The translations under genes and the position numbers were made by a program. A DNA stretch of 64,000 nt, from assembly GCA_902786265.1 (NCBI GenBank), contig CADACE010000018.1:1-64000 (forward strand). The letters run 5' to 3'. Below the pieces are notes generated by a model. The model had not been told where the DNA came from and ran no database searches. It saw only the letters and a program-made list of their open reading frames with translations. Within the stretch, counting starts at the first letter, position 1. Each line of letters opens with the position of its first letter. Source of the stretch: an uncultured Chloroflexota bacterium. Its GTDB lineage: Bacteria; Chloroflexota; Anaerolineae; Anaerolineales; Anaerolineaceae. Positions 55,997 to 64,000 of the stretch are shown piece after piece.

Positions 55997-58900
55997 TTAC
56001 ACCCTCTTTCTGTTCAGATGATCCAGATATTCATCTGAGATCACTGTCTTGAACATCGGCAGCCACATTTTAAACGCAGACAAAATATCTTTGCCGTATA
56101 CGGAATTGGTAGCCTGAACATGCATTTCAAGCAGATGCCGTAGTTCAACCGATTGTTTTTCTGTCACATCATGGATCCGGACGATATCATGATTGATGCG
56201 GTCAGCCAGCGTTCCGTCTTCATCCAGGATCCAGACGATGCCACCGGACATTCCTGCACCGAAGTTTTCTCCGACAGGCCCGAGGACCAGAACACAGCCG
56301 CCGGTCATATATTCACATCCATGATCGCCGACACCTTCAACAACTGCGTATGCGCCGGAATTCCGCACGGCAAAGCGTTCACCGGCTCTGCCGGCGATGA
56401 AAGCATTTCCTCCCGTTGCTCCATAAAGAGCAACGTTGCCGATCAGGATGTCTTTCCGCTGCCAGAGTGCGTCCACCGGCGGACAGATCGCTAGTGTACC
56501 GCCCGACAATCCTTTGCCGAGATAGTCATTTGCTACGCCGAAAAGTATGATGCGCTGTCCTTTTTTCAGAAATGCCCCAAAGGATTGTCCGCCGCATCCC
56601 TGTGCCTGGATATCACGATTTCCCTGTAGCAGCGTGCCGAAAGCACGGTCTGTTGTGGTCAGCTGCACATGATCCTGGATGAGCCGGGCGTCTGTGCGTT
56701 CATGCAGAGCAAAGTCATGCTTTGCTTCCGGCTGCATATGGATATTCATGGAAAAACCGGTAAGGTCCGAAAGATCAATTTTGGCATCCTCTTTTTCCCG
56801 CAGAAGGTCGCTTCTTCCCACCAATTCATTGACGGTCCGTGCACCGAGTCTCGCCAGGATCTCCCGCACCTGTTCCGCGATGAACAGCATAAAGCGCTCC
56901 ACATATTCCGGTTTACCTCTAAACCGTTTCCTCAATTCAGGATTTTGTGTCGCAATACCGAAGGGGCATGTACCCAGATGGCATACCCGCATCATCCGGC
57001 ATCCCATTGTCACCAGGGGCGCCGTTGCAAACCCGAATTCCTCCGCACCCAGCAGCAGTGCCACTGCTACATCGTGTCCTGTCATCAGTTTTCCGTCTGT
57101 TTCCAGCGTCACTGTCTGGCGCAGGCGGTTGCGGCACAGCACCTGATGTGTCTCAGCCAGACCGATTTCCCATGGCAGACCTGTGTGGTGCACACTGCTC
57201 ATGGGAGCTGCACCGGTTCCTCCTTCTCCTCCGGAGATCAGTATTCCGCCGGCTCCTGCTTTGGCTACACCGCTGGCGATTGTTCCCACTCCTGTAGAGG
57301 AAACCAGCTTTACCGTGATCTTCGCGTTTTCGTTGGCACACTGCAGGTCATAGATCAATTCAGCCAGATCTTCGATGGAATAGATGTCATGATGCGGCGG
57401 TGGGGAGATCAGGGATATTCCGGGCACAGAGCAGCGGGTTTTTGCGATGCTGTCCGTTACTTTCGCCCCGGGAAGATGGCCGCCTTCACCGGGTTTTGCC
57501 CCCTGTGCCATCTTGATCTGGATCTCTTTTGCTGAGAGCAGATAATCCCGGGTCACTCCAAAGCGTCCGGACGCGACCTGCTTGATGGCTGAATTCAGGG
57601 GTGTCCCGAAACGTTCCGGTAATTCACCGCCTTCTCCGCTGTTGCTTCTGGCTCCCAGACGGTTCATGGCGGCGGCCATACATTCATGGGCTTCCTGGGA
57701 GATTGAACCGTAAGACATCGCCCCTGTTTTGAAGCGCCTGACGATCTGTTCCGCACTTTCTACCTCTTCGATCGGGACCGGATCACATAGCTCATAGCGA
57801 AAATCCAGCATGGAACGGATCGTTCGCGGTCCCTCATGTTCTACCAGTCCGGCATATTCATCAAAAAGCTTTTTGTCATTTGTCCACACCGCCTGCTGCA
57901 GCAGATGGATCACCTTCGGGCTGTAGAGATGTTCTTCCGTATTTGTCCCTGTACGCAGTTTATGCCTGCCGGCGCTGGGCAGCTCTTTTTTCAAAGGATC
58001 CCTGAATGCTGAATCATGATAATAACGGCTGTCCGATTCAATCGCGGAAAGATCCGCTCCGCCCAGCAAAGCCGGTGTATTGGTGAAATACTGGCTGATA
58101 AATTGCTGATCCAATCCAACCGACTCAAATAACTGGGCACTTTGATAGGCCTGAAGTGTGGAAACGCCCATCTTGGACGCGATCTTCAGGGTCCCGGCGG
58201 TCAGTCCGCGATCATAATTCCGGACAAATTCCTCCGCGTGTCCTCCAAAATGATCCCGGATACACGCCTGTGCCAGATAAGGGTTCACTGCACGGGCACC
58301 AAAAGCGATCAGCATTGCCATCTGATGTACATCCCGGGGTTCACCGCTTTCCAGGATCACGGAAACAGCAGTGCGCTTTTTGATTCGGATCAGATGTTGT
58401 TCCAACCCGGAAACTGCCAGAAGGGAAGGAATCGCAAGATGGTCAGTGTCCAGACCGCGGTCCGAGAGGATGAGAATATTTACCCCATCCCGGCAAGCCG
58501 CGTCACAGCTTGCGAAAAAGTTCGTCAGAGCTTTCCGCAAACGCTGCTGGACCGGATAAAGCAGCGATATGACCCTGACATGATAGGCGGGATGATCGAT
58601 CAAACGGATGCGGGATAATTCTTCATCCGTGAGGATGGGTGAAGACAGCTCCATTACATTGCAGTTGTCAGGTCCGGCGGCAAGCAGGTTCCCATCATCG
58701 GCGATATAAATGGAACAATCCGTCTTGCATTCCTCTCGCAGCGCATCGATCGGCGGATTGGTGACCTGTGCAAAACGCTGTTTGAAATAATCATACAGGG
58801 AGGGGTGTGCTTTTGAGAAAACTGCCAGCGGTTCATCGGCACCCATGGAAATAATCGGCTCCGTACCGGTTTCTGCCATGGGGAATAACACATCATGAAG

Positions 58901-60298
58901 ATCTTCATAAGCGTATCCAAAGGCCTTGCACAGCGTCCGAATATCTTCCGTCTCCGGTTTTCTGCCCGGTCCGGGTAATTCACTCAGCCGGATGATGTTT
59001 TTGACCCATTCACCGTAAGGATGCAAACCGACATAATATGTCTTGAGTTCCTCGCTTTCCATCAATTCGCCGGTGGAAAGATCTGCCTTCAGCACATCTC
59101 CCGATCTCAGTTTCCAGCGTCTGCGGATATGTGCGTTTTCCTCAAACAAAACTCCGGCTTCGGAAGAAAGGATGAGCCGTTTGTCATCTGTCAGTGCGCA
59201 GCGCAGGGGACGCAATCCGTTCCGGTCCAGTGACGCACAAACACAGTCGCCGTCCGAGTACAAAATCGCGGCAGGACCGTCCCAAGGTTCCATCATCGCT
59301 GAATAGTAGCGGTACAAATCACGCCATGGGGTCTTCCGCTTCTGTCCCTGCCAGGGTTCCGGCAGAAGGATCATTCCGGCCAGCGGCAGCGGGAATCCGT
59401 TCATTGCCAGAAATTCCAGTGTATTGTCCAACATCTGTGAATCGCTCCCGTCCGGATCGATCACAGGCAGCGCTTTCCTCATGGCATCGCCCATCACTTC
59501 GGAACGCATCGTTTCTTCCCGGGCTTTCATGCGGTCATGATTGCCCCGGATCGTGTTGATCTCTCCGTTATGCAGCAGCATACGCATCGGATGGGCTTTG
59601 GACCAGCTTGGGAAGGTGTTCGTAGAAAATCGTGAATGGACCATTGCCATTTGTGATGTATAGCGTACATCCTGCAGATCATCATAGAATGAACGCAGCT
59701 GGGAAACCAGCATCATCCCTTTGTAGACGATCGTCCGGCAGGAAAGGGAACATATATAAGTTTCTGTATTCTGTTTTTCAAATATCCTGCGCAGGAGGTA
59801 AAGCTTGCGGTCAAAGTCAATGCCCGGTTGAATGCCTGCGGGACGCTTCAAAAAACATTGGCGGATCCGCGGCATTGTGCGTCTTGCCCCTGCGCCAAGC
59901 TGAGCCGGATGACAGGGAACATTGCGCCATCCCAGGACAGGTATCCCTTCCGAGACTGCCAGCTGCTCGAAGATCTTACAGACATTTTGCGCCCCGACCT
60001 CATCCTCCGGCAGGAAAAACATCCCGACGCCATAATCTCTTGGCACTCCAAGGATAATGCCTTCCTCCTCAGCCCAATCCAAAAAAAGTTCGTGAGGAAT
60101 CTGCGTCAGAATTCCGACACCGTCCCCTGTTGTCCCCAGTGCATCACTGCCGGCCCGGTGTGCCAGACGTTCGACAATTGTCAATGACTGGTCAATTGTC
60201 CGATGGGTCGCTTTGCCGCTGAGGTCAACGATAGCTCCCACTCCGCAGGATTCATGTTCAAATTCTGATCGCCAAAGCGGATAATCAGGATCACGCAT
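55997..60298 (-). CDS. gltB: Glutamate synthase large subunit
   Basis: 1433 residues, a little shorter than the usual 1500. A short propeptide precedes FEHESCGVGAIVDLSG, whose Cys becomes the N-terminal nucleophile of the class II glutaminase. The central domain and the FMN/synthase domain follow (EGGELPERFGTPLNSAIKQ, GAKPGEGGHLPG, ISPPPHHDIYSIEDLAELI, GGEGGTGAAP), with the Cys-rich 3Fe-4S stretch MGCRMMRVCHLGTCPFGI. A C-terminal beta-helix with many GG repeats ends the protein. AGGAGG precedes the ATG. The leader carries its own promoter and a terminator. Confidence 0.96.
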   Translation of the reverse strand: MRDPDYPLWRSEFEHESCGVGAIVDLSGKATHRTIDQSLTIVERLAHRAGSDALGTTGDGVGILTQIPHELFLDWAEEEGIILGVPRDYGVGMFFLPEDEVGAQNVCKIFEQLAVSEGIPVLGWRNVPCHPAQLGAGARRTMPRIRQCFLKRPAGIQPGIDFDRKLYLLRRIFEKQNTETYICSLSCRTIVYKGMMLVSQLRSFYDDLQDVRYTSQMAMVHSRFSTNTFPSWSKAHPMRMLLHNGEINTIRGNHDRMKAREETMRSEVMGDAMRKALPVIDPDGSDSQMLDNTLEFLAMNGFPLPLAGMILLPEPWQGQKRKTPWRDLYRYYSAMMEPWDGPAAILYSDGDCVCASLDRNGLRPLRCALTDDKRLILSSEAGVLFEENAHIRRRWKLRSGDVLKADLSTGELMESEELKTYYVGLHPYGEWVKNIIRLSELPGPGRKPETEDIRTLCKAFGYAYEDLHDVLFPMAETGTEPIISMGADEPLAVFSKAHPSLYDYFKQRFAQVTNPPIDALREECKTDCSIYIADDGNLLAAGPDNCNVMELSSPILTDEELSRIRLIDHPAYHVRVISLLYPVQQRLRKALTNFFASCDAACRDGVNILILSDRGLDTDHLAIPSLLAVSGLEQHLIRIKKRTAVSVILESGEPRDVHQMAMLIAFGARAVNPYLAQACIRDHFGGHAEEFVRNYDRGLTAGTLKIASKMGVSTLQAYQSAQLFESVGLDQQFISQYFTNTPALLGGADLSAIESDSRYYHDSAFRDPLKKELPSAGRHKLRTGTNTEEHLYSPKVIHLLQQAVWTNDKKLFDEYAGLVEHEGPRTIRSMLDFRYELCDPVPIEEVESAEQIVRRFKTGAMSYGSISQEAHECMAAAMNRLGARSNSGEGGELPERFGTPLNSAIKQVASGRFGVTRDYLLSAKEIQIKMAQGAKPGEGGHLPGAKVTDSIAKTRCSVPGISLISPPPHHDIYSIEDLAELIYDLQCANENAKITVKLVSSTGVGTIASGVAKAGAGGILISGGEGGTGAAPMSSVHHTGLPWEIGLAETHQVLCRNRLRQTVTLETDGKLMTGHDVAVALLLGAEEFGFATAPLVTMGCRMMRVCHLGTCPFGIATQNPELRKRFRGKPEYVERFMLFIAEQVREILARLGARTVNELVGRSDLLREKEDAKIDLSDLTGFSMNIHMQPEAKHDFALHERTDARLIQDHVQLTTTDRAFGTLLQGNRDIQAQGCGGQSFGAFLKKGQRIILFGVANDYLGKGLSGGTLAICPPVDALWQRKDILIGNVALYGATGGNAFIAGRAGERFAVRNSGAYAVVEGVGDHGCEYMTGGCVLVLGPVGENFGAGMSGGIVWILDEDGTLADRINHDIVRIHDVTEKQSVELRHLLEMHVQATNSVYGKDILSAFKMWLPMFKTVISDEYLDHLNRKRV

Positions 60299-60331
60299 AG
60301 CCTTCCTCCTGTTGACTGCTGAAAATAAAAA

Positions 60332-60368
60332 AAGGCAAAGAAATCCATAAACGAGACTTCTTTGCCTT
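60332..60368 (-). terminator. Leader terminator (attenuator) of gltB
   Basis: On the minus strand AAGGCAAAGAA (60368-60358) and TTCTTTGCCTT (60342-60332) form a perfect 11-bp stem followed by seven T, about 35 bases before the gltB start. Starting from the promoter at 60379-60407, transcription would end after about 45 bases unless antiterminated. The AAGGCAAAGA arm is identical to that of the second leader terminator of the type III glutamine synthetase. Confidence 0.75.
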
Positions 60369-60378
60369 GCTTCTGATT

Positions 60379-60407
60379 AAAGTAGCACAAGCGAAAAATT
60401 CTGTCAA
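60379..60407 (-). promoter_or_regulatory. Promoter of the gltBD-glmS-guaA-pyrG run
   Basis: On the minus strand TTGACA (60407-60402), a 17-bp spacer and TACTTT (60384-60379), placed just before the leader terminator. Confidence 0.65.
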
Positions 60408-60473
60408 GAAAAGAGACGAAATTTATATATGAATAGAGGGGAGATTAAGAATCAGGTACCAGGTTTCAGGTAT

Positions 60474-60650
60474 CAGTTTTTAGGGACTGGCAGCTGGTGG
60501 CTGGTGACTGGTGGCTGGTGACTAGTGGCTGGTGACTGGTGGCTGGTGACTAGTGGCTGGTGACTGGTGGCAGGTGGTTGGAAGCTGTTACCTGGTAGTT
60601 GCTGGCTGATCGCTGACCACTGATCACTGACTGCTGACCACTGTCTATTG
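60474..60650. repeat. Degenerate 7-bp tandem repeat tract
   Basis: About 25 consecutive 7-mers alternate TGGTGAC and TGGTGGC, with TAGTGGC variants (60490-60570), then drift into TGGAAGC, TGTTACC, TGACCAC and TGATCAC units. The tract ends inside the last codons of the ANTAR gene. It has the same period as the tracts at 107-292 but a different sequence. On the minus strand a 81-codon frame (60473-60718) spans it, which is a low-complexity artefact. Confidence 0.85.
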
Positions 60651-61229
60651 ATACGTATTGATGATCTCTTCAGCGACTTCTTTCCGCGTGATGCAGCGGT
60701 CCATGGCTTGTTTTTCAATGTAGCGATGTGCCTGCGGTTCTTCCATTTTCAATTCTGAGATCAGCAGCCATTTTGCCCGGTTTACCAGGCGGATCTCCTG
60801 CATTTTTTCTTCAAAGGAGAGCGACTTTTTCTCGGATTTCCGCAGCCGTTCCCGGGCGCTGGCCAACCAGTCAATGGCCGTGGAAAATGTCTGCGTCGAA
60901 AGCGGCTTGGCGATCGTGAAGACGCCGTGTTCGGTGACTTTGCTTCGCAGGCCTTCCAGTATACTGGTATGAACGATCATGAGTGCAATTCCCCCGCTGG
61001 AATTACTGAAATCAATTGCCAGTTCTGTCCCGATGCCATCCGGAAGAGGAGAATTGATGATCACAAAATCGAATTCTCTTTCATTGAGGATTCTTTTCGC
61101 AGCGCTGATCCCGCTGACATACCGTACCGGATCATAACGAAATGCAGGCAGGAGCGCAGACAGTGCATTATTGAACGCCTCTGATGCCGATACGACAAGA
61201 ACGCTGTAAAATTGCTCCTTTAAGTCCAT
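60645..61229 (-). CDS. Response regulator with ANTAR RNA-binding domain
   Basis: 194 residues. The N-terminal receiver-like domain (VLVVSASEAFNNALSALL, FDFVIINSPLPDG) has Asn/Ser at positions where a phosphorylatable Asp is expected, so control may not be by phosphorylation. A coiled segment (about 125-150) leads to the C-terminal three-helix ANTAR domain, LVNRAKWLLISELKMEEPQAHRYIEKQAMDRCITRKEVAEEII with its conserved A-K-x-x-L and A-x-R/H-x-I pattern. ANTAR proteins prevent termination in leader RNAs. It sits between glnA and gltB, both with plausible targets nearby. Confidence 0.85.
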   Translation of the reverse strand: MDLKEQFYSVLVVSASEAFNNALSALLPAFRYDPVRYVSGISAAKRILNEREFDFVIINSPLPDGIGTELAIDFSNSSGGIALMIVHTSILEGLRSKVTEHGVFTIAKPLSTQTFSTAIDWLASARERLRKSEKKSLSFEEKMQEIRLVNRAKWLLISELKMEEPQAHRYIEKQAMDRCITRKEVAEEIINTYQ

Positions 61230-61271
61230 ATGTCGAAATTCCTGCCCCGTCTGGTTCCTGTTTTCTATACC

Positions 61272-62489
61272 TTATATCCTGCTCCCGCAGTAGATATTCA
61301 ATATTTTCTCCGGAATATGGGTTCGGATAAACTCACTGTCCCGGGCGGTGTTTTTTGCTTCTCCGAGGTTTTCCGGAAGCCTGCTGAATTTCGACAAAGT
61401 TTCCGTATCGGCACGAAACAAATTGATATTTGCCGGTTTCGGAAGTTCCAGGTTATTTTTGATCCCGTCAAGCCCGGCGTAGATCATGAGTGCAAAAGCG
61501 ATATATGGATTTGCCGTTGGATCGGGGGAACGCAATTCCGCACGCCGGTATTCCCCGACGGCTGCGGGGATCCGGACCAGTTGGGAACGGTTTTCCGGAG
61601 ACCAGGAAATATAAGCAGGTGCTTTCCGCTGTCCAAGCCGGCGGTAGGAGTTTTCTGTCGGATTCAAAAACGCAGTCATAGGCCGGACATTCGCCAGAAT
61701 GCCGGCAATCATATGACGAAAACGGACTTCATCATCATTGGGGAGGATCGACATGTTGATGTGAAAGCCATTTCCCGGAATATCATCGAGCGGTTTAGCT
61801 GAAAAATCGGCAATAAGTCCATTCGTGTTGGCGACAGTCCTTGCAACCCGCTGAAAAATCATGGCATTATCCGCGGCGGACAAAGCATCGGAATATCGGA
61901 AATCGATCTCGTTTTGCCCGGGTCCTTCTTCGTGATGGGAGCTTTCCGGGTGGATGCCCATCTGTTCCAGTGTCAGGCAGATCTCCCGGCGGATGTTTTC
62001 ACCCCGGTCATCCGGTGCGATATCCATATATCCGGCTTCATCGTATGGGATTTTTGTGCTCTTCCCCTGATCGTCCAATTTGAAAAGATAAAACTCCTGC
62101 TCTGCTCCGAAAGAAAACTCGAATCCGGCTTTTTTGGCATCAGTCATTGCGATTTTCGTCAGGTTCCGTGTGTCACATTCAAAGGCTGTCCCGTCCGGTT
62201 TGGTGATGTTGGCATACATTTGCACGACCCGGCCGTTTTCCGGACGCCAGGGAAGCGGCCGAAGTGTTTCCGGTTCCGGATGCAGCAGCAGGTCACTGTG
62301 GGTCTCGTCTCCAAAACCGGAAATCGCGGACGCGTCAAAGGCGATCCCATCCGTGAAAGCGCGGCGGAGCTCATCCGGCATAATGGATATGTTTTTTTGT
62401 TTCCCGAAAACATCACAGAATCCAAGACGGATGAATTTCACATCCTCTTCCTGAACATATTGCATTACTTCATTCACTGAATATTTCAT
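61272..62489 (-). CDS. glnA: Glutamine synthetase, type I (short form)
   Basis: About 405 residues from the ATG at 62489 (MKYSVNEVMQY), behind GGGAGG; the longer frame is not conserved. Beta-grasp: IRLGFCDVFGKQKNISIMP. Catalytic: FGAEQEFYLF (metal Glu), EEGPGQNEIDFRY, NGFHINMSI and FLNPTENSYRRL, then RRAELRSPDPTANPY. The adenylylation loop region of longer GSI proteins is not present, and the chain is about 40 residues shorter than the 444-470 residue norm. It makes glutamine from glutamate and ammonia and is followed 43 bases on by the ANTAR regulator gene, probably in one transcript. Confidence 0.93.
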   Translation of the reverse strand: MKYSVNEVMQYVQEEDVKFIRLGFCDVFGKQKNISIMPDELRRAFTDGIAFDASAISGFGDETHSDLLLHPEPETLRPLPWRPENGRVVQMYANITKPDGTAFECDTRNLTKIAMTDAKKAGFEFSFGAEQEFYLFKLDDQGKSTKIPYDEAGYMDIAPDDRGENIRREICLTLEQMGIHPESSHHEEGPGQNEIDFRYSDALSAADNAMIFQRVARTVANTNGLIADFSAKPLDDIPGNGFHINMSILPNDDEVRFRHMIAGILANVRPMTAFLNPTENSYRRLGQRKAPAYISWSPENRSQLVRIPAAVGEYRRAELRSPDPTANPYIAFALMIYAGLDGIKNNLELPKPANINLFRADTETLSKFSRLPENLGEAKNTARDSEFIRTHIPEKILNIYCGSRI

Positions 62490-62679
62490 AATATCCTCCC
62501 GGTTTTCTCCGGAACAGCGCATGCGCAGGTCCATCTCAGTTTTATTAAAAAGCAGATGATTTTTTATACCATGGTTTTTATTCTCTTTCAGAAAATTCAG
62601 GAGTATTTAATCAGGAAACCTCATCTGAAATGCCGGGGACCGATATGTCATAATTTTTCATAATTTTTTACAGAATTCC

Positions 62680-62707
62680 TTGACTTGATAAAAAGCGGGA
62701 GTAGAAT
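62680..62707 (+). promoter_or_regulatory. Promoter of the type III glutamine synthetase gene
   Basis: TTGACT (62680-62685), a 16-bp spacer and TAGAAT (62702-62707), placing the start near 62714. Confidence 0.65.
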
Positions 62708-62717
62708 ACAGTCCATA

Positions 62718-62835
62718 AAGGCAAGGGCGTCTTTGAGAATTCAGTCTCATAGGCCCTTTTTTTATTACCATTTATTACCAATTTATTATGAAGGCAAAGA
62801 CGTCTTTCGATTGGGACGTCTTTGCCTTTTTATTT
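62718..62835 (+). promoter_or_regulatory. Leader with two tandem terminators and a competing helix
   Basis: Terminator 1: AAGGGC/GCCCTT (62723-62758) encloses TGAGA-ATTCAG-TCTCA and is followed by seven T. Terminator 2: AAGGCAAAGACGTC (62791-62804), a ten-base loop and GACGTCTTTGCCTT (62815-62828), followed by T-rich sequence. Between them lie two copies of TTTATTACCA and a variant (62761-62790). The first 14 bases (62718-62731, AAGGCAAGGGCGTC) can pair fully, with two G-U pairs, with the 3' arm of terminator 2, which would disrupt both terminators. This is a switch-like layout, and the nearby ANTAR protein is the obvious candidate factor. Confidence 0.7.
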
Positions 62836-62861
62836 TATTAAGTGTTGAAGGAGAAAAGAAC

Positions 62862-64000
62862 ATGGCTACTGTATCTGATTATTTTGGAAGCATGGTGTTC
62901 GATGACCGCGTAATGCGGGCGAAACTTCCGGCGGATGTTTACCAGTCCCTGCGGAAGACGATCGATGAAGGAAAGAAACTGAATCCGAATGTTGCGAATG
63001 CTGTTGCGGAAGCCATGAAGAATTGGGCGGTTGAACGCGGGGCAACACATTTCACGCACTGGTTCCAGCCGCTAACCGGCATCACAGCCGAAAAACATGA
63101 AAGCTTCATCACACCATCTCCGGATGGCGGTGTGATCATGGAGTTTTCCGGAAAAGAACTGATCCAGGGAGAACCGGATGCCTCATCCTTCCCCAGCGGC
63201 GGACTTCGCGCCACCTTTGAAGCCAGGGGTTATACAGCCTGGGATCCGACTTCCTATGCATTTATCAAGGATAAAGCGCTCTGCATTCCGACAGCTTTCG
63301 GCTCTTACGGCGGTCATGCGCTGGACAAAAAGACACCGCTGCTGCGATCTATGGAAGCGCTCAGCAAACAGGCGCTGCGGATCCTGCACCTTTTCGGCAA
63401 CGATACGGTGAAGAGGGTCGTCACTTCTGTCGGACCGGAGCAGGAATATTTTCTGGTCTCCAAAGAACTGTATGACAAGCGGCCGGACCTGCGTTTTACC
63501 GGACGAACTCTGTTTGGCGCAAAACCGCCGAAAGGGCAGGAACTGGATGACCACTACTTTGGTGCCATCAAGCCGGTCGTAGCTTCCTTTATGGAAGAGC
63601 TGAATGAAGAGCTTTGGAAAGTGGGTATCTTTGCCAAGACCGAGCATAATGAAGTCGCGCCATCCCAGCATGAACTGGCTGTGATCTATACCACGACCAA
63701 CATCGCGACGGATCAGAACCAGCTGACGATGGAGATCATGCAGAAGGTCGCGGTCAAACACGGGCTGGTCTGCCTGCTGCATGAGAAACCTTTCGCCGGC
63801 GTCAACGGCAGCGGGAAACACAACAACTGGTCGATCGCCACGGATGACGGGCAGAACCTGCTTTCTCCAGGTGAGACTCCCTATGAAAACGCGCAGTTCC
63901 TGCTGTTCCTCTGCGCGGTTCTCAAAGCGGTGGATGATTACCAGGACCTGCTGCGGATCTCCGTCGCAACCGCGGGAAATGATCACCGTCTCGGTGCCAA
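62862..64000 (+). CDS. glnN: Glutamine synthetase, type III (runs off the window)
   Basis: The first 379 residues of a type III glutamine synthetase (about 700 residues in full). GAAGGAGA precedes the ATG. Family signature blocks include [43 protein letters not shown] (metal Glu), [19 protein letters not shown] and [10 protein letters not shown]. It is divergent from glnA and regulated by the leader at 62718. Having both a type I and a type III enzyme suggests separate nitrogen-state roles. Confidence 0.96.
   Translation, partial: MATVSDYFGSMVFDDRVMRAKLPADVYQSLRKTIDEGKKLNPNVANAVAEAMKNWAVERGATHFTHWFQPLTGITAEKHESFITPSPDGGVIMEFSGKELIQGEPDASSFPSGGLRATFEARGYTAWDPTSYAFIKDKALCIPTAFGSYGGHALDKKTPLLRSMEALSKQALRILHLFGNDTVKRVVTSVGPEQEYFLVSKELYDKRPDLRFTGRTLFGAKPPKGQELDDHYFGAIKPVVASFMEELNEELWKVGIFAKTEHNEVAPSQHELAVIYTTTNIATDQNQLTMEIMQKVAVKHGLVCLLHEKPFAGVNGSGKHNNWSIATDDGQNLLSPGETPYENAQFLLFLCAVLKAVDDYQDLLRISVATAGNDHRLGA

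Noticed and set aside
60473..60718. 81-codon frame over the heptamer tract (minus strand)
   Set aside because: The protein is a low-complexity PPVTSHQ repeat created by the 7-bp tandem repeat.

Overview
The window looks like a chromosome segment of an anaerobic, saccharolytic bacterium of about 50% GC with good Shine-Dalgarno sites. The enzyme set is anaerobic: Cys-type sulfatases, a type III glutamine synthetase and an ANTAR antiterminator. The core block mltG-ruvX-(baseplate-J-like protein)-hflX and two probably leaderless promoters fit Chloroflexota (Anaerolineae) best, but Clostridia cannot be excluded from the sequence alone.

Layout. (1) 1-9 kb: a partial gene, two 7-bp-periodic repeat tracts and a REP-like palindrome, then a sugar operon: ROK regulator, BadF/NagK-like kinase, type 1 sugar-binding protein, TIM-barrel hydrolase-like protein, RbsA-type ATPase and two RbsC-type permeases. 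(2) 9-22 kb: a LacI regulator divergent from sulfatase - family 5 binding protein - two Dpp/Opp permeases - OppD - OppF - sulfatase - sulfatase - unknown gene. None of the sulfatases has a visible signal peptide, so sulfated oligosaccharides are probably imported intact and desulfated in the cytoplasm. (3) 22-34.7 kb: a patchwork of broken and accessory genes: a frameshifted peptidase-E-like gene, a P-loop kinase and a decayed copy of its C-terminus, a headless AMP-ligase, a histidine phosphatase, a PEBP protein, an AraC regulator, an Fbp-type ABC transporter, a Nudix hydrolase and a membrane protein. It ends at a tRNA-Lys gene. A 3' fragment of that tRNA recurs at about 24.0 kb and a more diverged one at about 9.16 kb, all in one orientation, as expected for islands inserted one after another at tRNA-Lys. 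(4) 34.9-44.7 kb: core genes: a membrane glycosyltransferase-like protein, mltG, ruvX, the baseplate-J-like protein, hflX and the NAD genes pncA-pncB-nadE-nadD. (5) 44.7-49.4 kb: an acyltransferase, a 682-residue helical protein with a TerD-like C-terminus, and the most unusual item, an array of eight short RNA units. (6) 49.4-64 kb: a glutamine locus: pyrG, guaA, glmS, gltD, gltB, an ANTAR regulator, glnA, and divergently a type III glutamine synthetase behind a leader with two tandem terminators.

The RNA array (about 47.95-49.39 kb, minus strand) has eight units of 130-155 nt. Seven have a TATAAT -10 box (one TACAAT), and nearly all end in a stem followed by a T-run. Each has a terminal two-helix stem with a conserved internal loop (AGCTAA opposite TGATATC or similar) that encloses a tRNA-like domain. 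Units alternate strictly. In units 1, 3, 5 and 7 the tRNA is circularly permuted: the 3' half comes first, the acceptor stem is capped by a 6-7 nt loop, and the molecule is opened at the anticodon arm. In units 2, 4, 6 and 8 the tRNA is in normal order and is joined through its acceptor stem. The closest known relatives are the tRNA-mimicking bacterial Y RNAs (YrlA class), which are encoded near Ro60. The neighbouring protein is not a recognisable Ro60, so this may be a new Y-RNA-like system.
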